Assembly (NCBI GenBank): GCA_027972325.1
Contig: JAPMOS010000006.1
Location: forward strand, 784,501-848,500
Direction of reading: 5' to 3'
DNA: 64,000 bases
DNA from: Paratrimastix pyriformis
Taxonomy: Eukaryota > Preaxostyla > Paratrimastigidae
The position numbers were made by a program, and so were the translations under genes. The notes beneath the pieces were generated by a model that saw only the letters and a program-made list of their open reading frames with translations, did no database searches and had not been told where the DNA came from. Positions 11,901 through 21,389 of this stretch are shown here, piece after piece. Each line of letters opens with the position of its first letter. The first letter of the stretch is position 1.

Positions 11901-12177
11901 TCCACACAGACCGGAGCAACGACATCGAATAGAGGAGCCGAAGAGAATCTTCTGTTAATTCATGGCCGGAATCGAACAAACTGATTTCGGTCAGGTTAGC
12001 AGTGCATTGGACGGCGACCGGGACACCACCGCGAGACTCCCAAAGGGCAACCAATTCCACCGCCTTGCGGCGGGGCGAGACATCGGCGGGGCAGAATGGT
12101 GCCATCACATCCGCTGCAAAAAAGAGATTCCTGACGAGTTCCCATTCATCCCAGGACGTCCATGGGACGATCTTCAT
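8989..12177 (-). CDS. LAS1: LAS1-type endoribonuclease (pre-rRNA ITS2 processing)
   Basis: LAS1 is the HEPN-family nuclease that cleaves ITS2 of pre-rRNA, working with the polynucleotide kinase Grc3 in the nucleus. The N-terminal LAS1 domain is complete: MKIVPWTSWDEWELVRNLFF, then the ELVALWESRG and MVNGLVDAQQKG blocks, then the catalytic LRHEASHNQLPALP segment (RHxxxH at residues 124-129). Exon 1 is 12177-11912, exon 2 11866-11773, exon 3 11708-11216; introns are 45, 64 and 155 nt with GTCTGT, GTCGGA and GTCAGC donors and phases agree. After the LAS1 domain come Ala/Pro-rich segments, a KRPRP basic patch and a conserved-looking C-terminal GWAQATAWTPCPLG block, ending at 8989. Exon borders downstream of about 11000 are only partly resolved. 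It shares a 99-bp promoter with LeuRS, another translation-related gene. Confidence 0.85.
9607..9657. repeat. (GGGGAT)n hexanucleotide repeat in a LAS1 intron
   Basis: About eight tandem GGGGAT units on the plus strand (ATCCCC on the coding strand), between the LYGLVEAMAG and ATHAISHVLFL coding blocks of LAS1. Confidence 0.7.
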
Positions 12178-12276
12178 CGGCCTTGCTGATTGTAATAGCC
12201 CTTTGCGCCCCGGTATTCTCCAAGATAGGTCCCTTCGCTCGTTTTTCCGGTGGCCCGCTCATTCCAGTCTGATAGC
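12178..12276. promoter_or_regulatory. 99-bp shared divergent promoter, LAS1/LeuRS
   Basis: The two ATGs lie 99 bp apart, head to head. Base composition drops to near 50% GC here and in both first exons. Both genes serve protein synthesis, so shared control would make sense, but no motif is proven. Confidence 0.6.
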
Positions 12277-14443
12277 ATGTCGGCAACACCCCCTCCGCAA
12301 GAAGAAGCTTCCCGCTCCACCGCACGCCGCGACCAGCTTCTGACCATTCAGGTTTGATCTCCTGGTAGAATCTCTTCTCGGAATCATTGGTTTCAATAGC
12401 GCTGGGCTCAAATCGAGTGGGCTCAGGAGCACCTGTTCGAGGAGGATGCTCCCAACCCTCCCCCCGAGGAAAAGAGCAAGTACTTCGTTTCTTTCCCGTA
12501 CCCCTACATGAACGGCAAAATTCACCTGGGCCACGCGTTCTCCCTCTCCAAGACTGAGTTCGCGGTTGGATTCTGGCGTCTGATGGGGAAGCAATGCCTG
12601 TTCCCCATGGGTTTTCACTGCACCGGCATGCCCATCAAGGCATGCGCCGACAAGCTGAAGCATGAGCTCGAGCAGCGTGATCAAGAGAGCTCTGCCGAGG
12701 CGGCTGCCCCCGCCACTGCTGCTGCCGCTCCCGCTGCCGCTGCCACCTCCGGCTTCCAGGAAGGCCAGGTGGGTGTTTTCAAGAGCCACAAGGTTCGCCC
12801 GCCCGGTGCTTTCGCGGCCCCGCCCATGCTCACCACGCGCCCCTTCGCGCGGCACCCTTTCGGTCCTTTGCCCTCTGACCACCGCAGGCCAAGGCTGCCT
12901 CCAAGAAGGGCCCCGGGGCGACCCAGTACGAGATCATGCAGAAGATGGGCATCCCCGACGCCGAGATCCCCAAGTTCGCCGACCCGCTGCACTGGCTGCA
13001 CTACTTCCCCGCCGTCGCCAAGGTCCGCCTCGGCTCGAGGCACAGGGGGGGTCCGCCTGCGACGCGCCCCTCGCGCCCCTCTCGTGTCTTTTGGCCCGGC
13101 TCACCAGCCCCCCCCCCCCCCCGGCCCGGCCGGCGCCCCTGTAGGAGGACCTGACCCGGTTCGGGGTGCGGTGCGACTGGCGGCGCTCGTTCATCACGAC
13201 CACGGTCAACCCCTACTACGACAGCTTCATCCGGTGGCAGTTCACCACCCTCCACGAGATGAACCTCATCCGCTTCGGCAAGCGGTCCGTCCCGGGCCCG
13301 CCCCACAGCCACCCGCCCCTCCTCTCGGGCAGCAACTCAGCCCGGTTTGCTGGTCTTCCCCTGGGATGCGGGCTGGCCTCAGGAACACCATCTGGTCACC
13401 CATTGACGGGCAACCCTGCGCCGACCACGACCGTGCCGAGGGGGAGGGCGTCCAGCCCCAGGACTACACCATCATCAAGCTGCGCATCGCCGAGCTGCCC
13501 GCCTGCCTGGCCTGCCTCCAGGGGCGGGACGTCTTCCTGGGGGCGGCCACCCTGCGGCCCGAGACCATGTACGGCCAGACCAACTGCTGGGTCGGCCCCG
13601 ACTGCGAGTACGGCGCCTATGAGCTGGCCAACGGGGAGGTCCTGGTGTGCTCGGCCCGCGCCGCCCTCAGTCCGTCCCCGCGATCCCGTCCCCGCGATCC
13701 CGTCCCCGCGATCCCGTCCCCGCGATCCCGTCCCCGCGATCCCGTCCCGTCCCGCCCCCGTCCCGTCCCGCCCCCGTCCCGTCCCGCCCCCGTCCCGCCC
13801 CTGAATCGAGGTTCATCTTGCCCCGCGATCCCTCCTCTCTCCCTCTCCTCTCTCCCTCCCTGGGCAGACCTGTCCTTCCAGAACCAGTCGAAGGTCTTCG
13901 GCAAGCCGCACAATCTGCTTGGCGACCGGATGGTGCTGGGCCGGGATCTGATCGGGACCCCCCTGCGGGCGCCCCTGACCTCGTACCCAGTCGTCTACGT
14001 GCTGCCCATGATGAACGTCAGCGCCACCAAGGGCACGGGCGTGGTCACCTCGGTGCCCTCCGACGCGCCCGACGACTACCAGGCCCTGCAGGACCTCCGC
14101 GAGAAGGCCGCCTTCCGGCAGAAGTTCGGGGTGCGTGACGAGTGGGTCCTGCCCTTCGCCGTGGTGCCCATCATCGAGATCCCCGGCTTCGGCACGGAGA
14201 GCGCCAAGGCCGCCTGCGAGCAGCTCAAGGTGGCCAGCCAGAACGACCGCGAGAAGCTCGACAAGGCCAAGGAGATGGTCTACATGAAGGGCTTCTACGA
14301 GGGCGTCATGCGGGTGGGCGAGCAGGCCGGCCGCAAGGTGGCCGAGGCCAAGCCCCTCATCCGGGAGCTCCTCCTGCGCACCGGCCAGGCCATGGCCTAC
14401 TCCGAGCCCGAGAAGCCCATCATCTCCCGGTCCGCCCCCAACG

Positions 14444-14479
<36 letters not shown>

Positions 14480-17400
14480 ACGCCCCCACGCCCCTCCTCC
14501 CCATCGTCGTCCAACCTGCTCATGTTCCTGCCCGTCCGTCTTCCTGCTGGGGGCTGGGGGCTGGGGGCTGGGGGCTGGGGGCGGGTCCAGGTCGGGCAAC
14601 GAGTGCGTGGTGGCGCTGACGGACCAGTGGTACATCGCCTACGGTGAGGAGGACTGGAAGCAGAAGGCCCTGGACTGCCTCTCGCGGATGGAGACCTTCA
14701 GCCCCGAGGTGCGCAAGATGTTCCTGTCCACCCTGGGCATCCTCCACGAGTGGGCCTGCTCGCGCTCCTTCGGGCTGGGCTCGCGGCTGCCCTGGGACGA
14801 CCGGGTGCTGATCGAGTCGCTGTCCGACTCGACCATCTACATGGCCTACTACACCGTGGCCCACATGCTCCAGGGGGCCGACAACCTGGAGGGCACCCGG
14901 CCCGGCCCCTCGGGGCTGCTGCCCGGGGACATGACCCGCGAGGCGTGGGACTTCGTCTTCATGGGGAAGCCCCTGCCCGGCTCGGTGCCGGCCGAGGTGG
15001 CGGCCAAGCTGCAGCCCCTGCGCAACGAGTTCACCTACTGGTACCCCCTGGACCTGCGCGTCTCGGGCAAGGACCTCATCCCCAACCACCTGACCTTCTG
15101 GATCTACAACCACGTGGCCATGTTCCCCCCCGTCCGTCGGCAGGCACCCCACCCGCCCTCTGCCCTCTGCCCTTCCCTGCTCCCGTCCGCCAGCCCCCAC
15201 CCCACCCCACCCCGGCGACACATTTCTTTTGCGTCCCGCCGTCGAAGGGGCGTGTCCGTCCGGTCCCTGCGGGGGCGGCGGCACGTTCGCGATGGGCGCG
15301 CGGGTTGTAACCATGTGTCAGAGCAAAACGCGCACCGGCCGCCCCCGAGCGGCGCCTCCCGCGCTCCGCCGGGGCTCCGGCTACCCGCGCCACACTTCAC
15401 CCACCCACCCCCCTCCTGTTTCAACGCCCCCTTGGCCCGGTGTCCCCGTTAACCGTCTCACGGCCCCCTGTCTCGCGCCCACCCGCAGGAGCTGTGGCCT
15501 CGGGAGGTCCGCGCCAACGGGCACCTGCTGATTGACGGGGCCAAGATGTCCAAGTCGACGGGCAACTTCCTGACCCTGGAGGAGGCCAACAACCTCTACT
15601 CGGCCGACGCCGTCCGGCTGGGCCTGGCCGACGCGGGCGACGGCATCGAGGACGCCAACTTCGAGCGGACCACCGGCAACGCGGCCATCCTGCGGCTGAC
15701 CAAGGAGCTCGCCTGGATCGAGGAGGTCTTCAAGGCCAAGGACCAGCTCCGGCCCGCCCCCGCTTGCATCAGCCCCGCCACCTCCCCCGTGGCCGCGGCC
15801 CCCGTCGCCTCGGCCGCCGCCGCCGCCGCCGCTGCGGGCGGGCTGGATGTCGAGGGCATCTCGAGCGAGCTGATGTGCTTCTTCGACCGGGTCTTCGAGG
15901 CCCAGATCAACCGGGCCATCGAGCAGGCCACCTACGCCTACTCCCGCATGCTCTTCCGCGAGGCCCTCAGGGTCGGCTTCTACGAGCTCCAGGTCGCCCG
16001 CGACGCCTACCGCCAGGCCCTCGGTCCGCTCCCGCCTTCCCTACCCTCCCCCTGCCCTGCCCCTGCCTTCCCCTCGGGGCGGCTGCTCTTGTTGCGATGT
16101 TTGGTTTGGTGGCGCAATGGTTTTGCGCGGTGGGCTCGTGCGCGTGATGACGCGGGTTCGAGCCCCGCCGGCCACCGTGGTTTCGACTTCGTGACAGGCT
16201 CGTTCGCCAGCTGTTGTCCTTGCGCGATGAGCTGAATTGAAGTCGTAGAGCTTTTCCTTTTGGCATGCCTTCCTTTTCCTTCCTTTTTGCCTTTTCCCCG
16301 CGCGGCCCCTTCTCATCTCCGGGGCTACTCTCGCTCTCTCTTTCGTGTGCTGCCGACAGGCGAGCGCGGGATGCGGGCGGACCTTGTGCGGCGGTTTGTG
16401 GAGGTGGAGGTGCTCCTGCTGGCGCCCATCTGCCCGCACTGGTGCGAGCACGTGTGGAAGGTCATCCTGGGCAACCCGGCCAGCATCCACAAGGCCCGCT
16501 GGCCCACGGCAGGCGTGGTGGACCAGTGCCGGCTGATGGCGGCCCAGTACCTCTTCGACACCATCTCCCAGCTCCGCCAGACCCTGCAGAAGATGAAGAC
16601 CAAGAAGGCCGCCCCCGGCACCCCGGTCCGCCCCCCCACGCCCCGTCCTTGCCTTGCCCCTCCCCCCAATCTGTGCTGGTGATGACGGGCGACTCACCAT
16701 GGCCGCTGGGTCGGGTCGGGTCGGGTCGGGTCGGGTCGGGTGCAGACGAACAACGCCCTGGTGCTCTTCGCCATCGACGAGTACTTCCCCTGGCAGCTGG
16801 CCGTCCTGCGCATGATGCGCGGCCTCCTCGACGTCCGTTTCTGTGCGCCCTCGGGCCCTGTGTGGGTGTGGGCCTGTGTGGGCCTGTGTGGGCCTGTGTG
16901 GGCCTGTGTGGGCCTGTGTGGGCCTGTGTGGGCCTGTGTGGGCCTGTGTGGGCCTGTGTGGGCCTGTGTGGGCCTGTGCGCGTGTTGAGGGGCACCCCGG
17001 CGACACATTTCTTTTGCGTCCCGCCGTCGAAGGGGCGTGTCCGTCCGGCCCCTGCGGGGGCGGCGGCACGTCCGCGATGGGCGCGCGGGTTGTAACCATG
17101 TGTCAGAGCAAAACGCGCACCGGCCGCCCCCCGAGCGGCGCCTCCCGCGCTCCGCCGGGGCTCCGGCTACCCGCGCCACACGCACTTGCCTTGCATGTCC
17201 CATGCCCTGCTGATGGCGTGCCTCTCGTGCCGCCACGCCCCGGCCCTTGTTGGCGCCTCCTCACTTTCGCTGGTCTCCTCGCGATGGCACTGCACGGGCA
17301 GCGGAGCGACCAGCCGGACCTCTCGGGGGTCGACGTCGCCGCGGCGCTGAAGGAGGACCCGGCCCTGGCCAAGAACATGAAGAAGGCCATGCCCTTCGCC

Positions 17401-17718
17401 AGCTTCGTCAAGGCCGACGTGACCCGGCGGGGCGTCTCGGCCCTGGACCTGCGCCGGTCCTTCAGCGAGACCGAGGTGCTGGCCATGTGCCGCGAGTACA
17501 TGGCCAAGCAGCTGGGCCTCGACCGGATCGACGTGGTCCCCGTCCGGGCGGCCCCCGCCACCGACGCCGTCGAGCCGGCCGGCGAGCTTCCGTCCCACGT
17601 GGCGCCCCTGGTGACCCCCCAGGTGCACACCAAGCTGCAGTCGGTCACCCCCGGCAGCCCGCAGCCCCTGTTCTACTCGGCCCCCATGGCCGCCCCTGCC
17701 CCCGCCTCCACCCAGTAA
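12277..17718 (+). CDS. LARS1: Leucyl-tRNA synthetase, cytosolic type, eleven exons
   Basis: Charges tRNA-Leu in the cytosol; class I synthetase of the archaeal/eukaryotic cytosolic form. Eleven exons (12277-12351, 12400-12768, 12888-13022, 13145-13284, 13383-13669, 13868-14429, 14591-15131, 15489-16023, 16360-16625, 16746-16832, 17302-17718) sum to 3414 nt, 1137 residues, with every junction in phase and TAA at 17716-17718. HIGH is HLGH (67-70, in [13 protein letters not shown]); KMSKS is exact at 722-726. The editing domain carries [12 protein letters not shown]. An Ala-rich insert follows the HIGH region and another lies before the anticodon-binding domain. Donors are GTTTGA, GTGGGT, then GTCCGC or GTCCGT eight times. 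Two introns carry near-identical 188-bp elements and one carries a tRNA-like sequence. The 5' exons are much less GC-rich than the rest. Confidence 0.96.
13670..13805. repeat. CCCGT/CCGCGAT minisatellite in LeuRS intron 5
   Basis: The intron 13670-13867 opens with GTCCGTCCCC and is filled by about five CGATCCCGTCCCCG-type 13-mers followed by degenerating CCCGTCCCG units; its end is a pyrimidine-rich acceptor. Confidence 0.8.
14447..14479. repeat. Poly-C tract in LeuRS intron 6
   Basis: About 33 C residues on the coding strand, ten bases or so after the GTCCGC donor of intron 14430-14590; the same intron ends in repeated GGGGGCTG units. Confidence 0.85.
15208..15395 (+). repeat. 188-bp intronic element, copy 1 (LeuRS intron 7)
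   Basis: Runs from CACCCCGGCGACACATTTC to CCCGCGCCACAC inside intron 15132-15488. It matches 16993-17181 over its whole length with two C/T differences and one C indel, while flanking sequences are unrelated. It is GC-rich with several possible stems and a conspicuous core GGTTGTAACCATGTGTCAG. Function unknown; see findings. Confidence 0.9.
16024..16359 (+). other. LeuRS intron 8, unusually AT-richer and T-rich
   Basis: This 336-nt intron (GTCCGC...ACAG) holds the tRNA-like sequence described separately, followed by a T/C-rich 3' half. Unlike other introns of the gene it has no minisatellite. Confidence 0.75.
16108..16176 (+). other. tRNA-like sequence or tRNA relic in LeuRS intron 8
   Basis: It has an exact A-box (TGGCGCAATGG, 16110-16120) and an exact B-box (GGTTCGAGCCC, 16155-16165) with a perfect 5-bp T stem and TTCGAGC loop. 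GGTGGC at 16108 can pair with GCCACC ending at 16176. A proper anticodon arm cannot be drawn and acceptor and D arms overlap, so this looks like a tRNA-derived relic rather than a working tRNA. Confidence 0.35.
16853..16980. repeat. 10-bp minisatellite (TGTGGGCCTG)n in LeuRS intron 10
   Basis: About twelve near-perfect 10-bp units, in the intron 16833-17301, directly followed by copy 2 of the 188-bp element. Confidence 0.9.
16993..17181 (+). repeat. 188-bp intronic element, copy 2 (LeuRS intron 10)
   Basis: Direct repeat of 15208-15395, same orientation, about 98% identical, 189 bp with one extra C. One of the two substitutions turns a UCCC/GGGG pairing into a perfect CCCC-TGC-GGGG hairpin, so pairing is kept in both copies. 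Confidence 0.9.
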
Positions 17719-17957
17719 ACCAATCGGACGACCATCCCCCCCGCGACCATCCCCCCCACCAGCGGGCGCGGCTCGTCGTGACGCCAACCCCCCTTCCTTC
17801 CCCTTTTCCTTTTCATCCGCTGCGCCCTCCTTCTCGTTTGCTCGTTCATCCCCCTCCCCTCATCCCCTCCCTCCGGAAGATGCACTTGTCCTCGTGTCCT
17901 CATATCGAGGGGCCGGAGGGAAGGAGGGAGGGAAGGAGGAGGGAAGGAGGAGGCCTC

Positions 17958-18444
17958 TCAGGCGTGCACCGCCAGGAATGTGTCCTGGCCCCCGGCCAGG
18001 GCGACGGTCGTGACGGCCACGGGGGCGGCCGTCGGGGCGGCGACAGCGGACCCGTCGGGGCTGGTGGCCGGTGCTGCGCTGGTCGCGGGGGTGGTGCTGG
18101 TGGTACCCGACCCGGCGACGGTGCCCACAGTGACGCCGCTGCAGAAGAACACAGACAGACAGATGAGTGCGGTGATGGAGCCGGCCCGGAGCGAAAGGGG
18201 GGGAGGCTGTGGGGGCGCGGACTGCTGCAAGAGGACCGCGTCCATCTCGGCGTCCCACTGGCTCTCGAGCTCGGCCAGGGTCCGCCGCAGGTCGGCCCGG
18301 CTCGTCCGGCCGGTGGTCACGAGGGGGCTCGCGTACCCCGTTGTTGAGCCGCTGGCGCCGTAGCTGCTGGACTCGCTGTTGTACGAGGGCCCCGTGGCCG
18401 CGACGGTGGCAGCCCCCGAGGCGGCGGTGCTCCCTGGGGGAGAT

Positions 18445-18476
<32 letters not shown>

Positions 18477-21349
18477 GAGTGGGCCGCTGGGTGACCCCAA
18501 GATGGGGGGCGGACCGGTCCCCGGGCCCCACCAGCCCACCAGGGGCTTGTTCAGGAGGCCCAGGCTCGCCTCGAGGGCGCTCGGGGTGCTCGGGGCGGCC
18601 GTGGCGGCGGCCCTCATCAGGGAGAGCCACGACCGGCTGGCGCCCTGCATCTCCTGGAGGGCCACCCCGTAGAGGGGCAGCTCGCGCCGGGCAAGCGGCG
18701 ACCCGGCGGGGCAGGCGGGCCGCTGCCGGGTCCAGACGCCGGCCAGGGGGTCACCTGGGGGCTGGCCGGGTCGACGCCCGCCACCAGGGCCGCGTTGCTG
18801 GTGGCCCACCGGACCAGGCCCACCTCGGGCTCGGGGCCGGCGGGCGTGGCGGGCCCCAGCAGGCACTGGTCCATGGTGGACCGCGACTGGGGGGCCACCG
18901 TGAAGAGGGACCCCAGCCGGCCCGCCAGGCCCATGACGAAGTCGCGGTAGAGCGAGCTGTTCCCGACCGGGGTGCCCCCGGGGGCGGCCCACTGGCGGAG
19001 CTGCGAGGCCGGGAAGAGGAAGGCCGGCCGGGCCTCGGAGGCCCGGGAGGGGGTCGGGGCGGCGATGGCGGCCAGGATGTCCTCGGCCCCGCCCGCCAGG
19101 TACCCGTGCAGGTCAGGCTCCAGCAGCAGCGCCGCCGCCTGCAGGGCAACGAGCCGCGTTGGGGGATGGATGGATCAGCGAGCCGGGGGCGAGCCGGGGG
19201 CGCCGAGGGCGAGCCGGGAGCGAGCCGGGGGCGAGCCGGGGCGGCGCCGAGGCGAGTCAGCCCGCGGGAGCAGGAACAGCAGGAGGGCGCCGCGGACCGT
19301 GTCCACGAGGTCCACGAGGGCCGCCTGGTAGGTCTGGGTGGCAAGGGCCTCGACCCGCTCGGTGGTGATGGCAGCCCGCCCCGCCCGGCAGTCGGCGGCC
19401 TCGTCGGGGCAGCTGCCCAGCAGCGTGTCCAGCAGGGCCTCTCGGAACGAGGCAAGGGCCTCCCGGCAGGCCGAGGACGCCCGCTGCAGCAGGGTCGCGC
19501 TGCAGGGAGGAGAGGAAGGACCCCGGGCGGAGGGATCGCACCACTGAAAGCCCGACCGTCAAGTGCAGGGGAGGGCAGTGGAGCGCGGTGCGAAGGGGCC
19601 GTCCGCTGGCGGTGATGTGCACTTGGGCCGCGGGGCTGCGGACTTGGTCGGGGCCGCCGCGGCCTGGGAGGAGACGGCCGGGGCGCCGCCAGACGAGGCC
19701 GGGGCCGCTGCGGGGTGGCCGGCGCTGGACTTGAGGGTGGGTGTGTTCTGGCCGGCCAGCAGGGTGGCCAGGACGCACTCGGCGGGGGTGCTGCACGAGG
19801 GCGGGAAGACCGGCACCATGGCCGGGCTGTACAGCGACCCGGCGCCGCTGCTGGCGGGGTGGGCCGCAGCCGAACCCGAACCCGAAGCGGCAGCGGAGGC
19901 GCTCGGGGCGGCCGTCGGGTTGGGGACGCACAGCAGGGCCAGGTGCTGCTGCAGGGCCGCGGGCAGGGGCAGCACGGGCAGCACGGGGCTGGTGGTGTTG
20001 GTCAGCACGAGGCTGTCGAAGGTCTGCAGGTCCTCCGCCCCGAGGGCCGACGGGGTCAGCTCCTGCCCGGCCCAAGCCCCAAGTCCCAAGCCCCAAACCC
20101 ATCATCACATGCCCCATGCCCCAAACCCATCATCACATACCCGCCAACGGAGACACCCCGCAGCCAGCCCCCCTCTCCCCCCGACAGCCGCTGACGAGCG
20201 GGTGCCGCGAGGGAGGCGGGCGGGATCGGGGGGGAGCGTGGCAGGGCGGACGGTGTGCAGGGACCAGGCGAAGCGCTGCCTGAGGGCGCGCGCCTGGGCG
20301 AGGAGCTCGTCGGCCTGTGCCCACTCGGCCAGCATGGCCCAGTCCGGGGCGGCCTCCTCCTTGGCCGTGGATCCCGGGGCCCCCTCGCCCGTGGGGGTGG
20401 GCGGCCGCAGCACCCAGCGGGGGGCGGTCCCGTTGGCCCCGGTGAGGGTCGTCACGGTGCCGCTCGAGAGCCGGCCCCGCATCGCCTGCGCCCAGCCAGG
20501 GCGGCCGGTCCGGGCCCGAGTTCAGGGAGGATCAGCCACCGGGAGGGTGGGCCGGGGGAAAAGGGCCAGAAGGGCAGGACGGCACGTCGGGCAAGCAGGG
20601 CGGGGGCGGGGGTGGGCGGACCTCGGCCGTGCGGGCGATCGAGCCGATGCCCACGCCCACTTCGGGGCGCAGGGCCATCTGGTGCAGCGCCCCCACTTCA
20701 TCGGCCGTCCTGCGGGGCGTCAGGGTGAGTGAGGAAAGACGGACGGGCGCGGGGCGGCGGTGCTTGGGGCGGCAGCGCAGCGGGGCGGACCTGGCGAGAG
20801 CCACGAGGTCGGCGGGCTGGAGGCGGTAGTGGTAGGTGGAGGCCGGGTCGTGGGTGCCCAGGTAGCTGACCAGCGGGCACAGGTCCGCCCCCCTGCTGGT
20901 GGTGGTGGCGGCGGCCGTGGCTGCGGCGGCCATGTGGACGGTGGTCGTGTTGAGGACGTGGTGGCTCTCGAGCAGCCCGTACGTCAGCGTGGCCAGGCTC
21001 GGCTGGGGCGACACTGGGGGAAGGAACGATGGCGGGCCGCAACCGATCAGAGATGGCCGCCGCTCGCCAGTCAGTGGCGATGGTGGTGGTGGGGGGCACG
21101 AGCGGGGGCGGGCCGGGCGGACCGAGCGCGAGGCCGTTCATGGCCCAGGCGAGCCACACCCGGTTGGTCATGGCGGCCGGCAGGTGCCCCGGTGCCAGGC
21201 CCACACCCACGTGGAGCACGTTGGGCCTGCGCACACAGCCGATGAGTTGGGCCAGAGGTGGAGGGTGGAGGGTGGAGGGTGGAGGGTGGAGGGCGGAGGG
21301 CGGAGGGCGGAGGGCGGAGGGCGGAGGGCGGAGGGCGGAGGGCGGAGGG

Positions 21350-21389
<40 letters not shown>

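Noticed and set aside
15208-15395. The 188-bp element as a tRNA or 5S/U6 gene
   Set aside because: GGTTGTAACC only loosely resembles a B-box, no A-box at the right distance, and no match to conserved 5S or U6 sequence that I can recall.
18130-18215. Hydrophobic stretch ITALICLSVFFCSGVTVG as a transmembrane helix of the signal-peptide protein
   Set aside because: It lies between a GTCCGC donor and a TTCTGCAG acceptor that join LLQ to GVTVGTVAG in phase, so it is most likely intronic.
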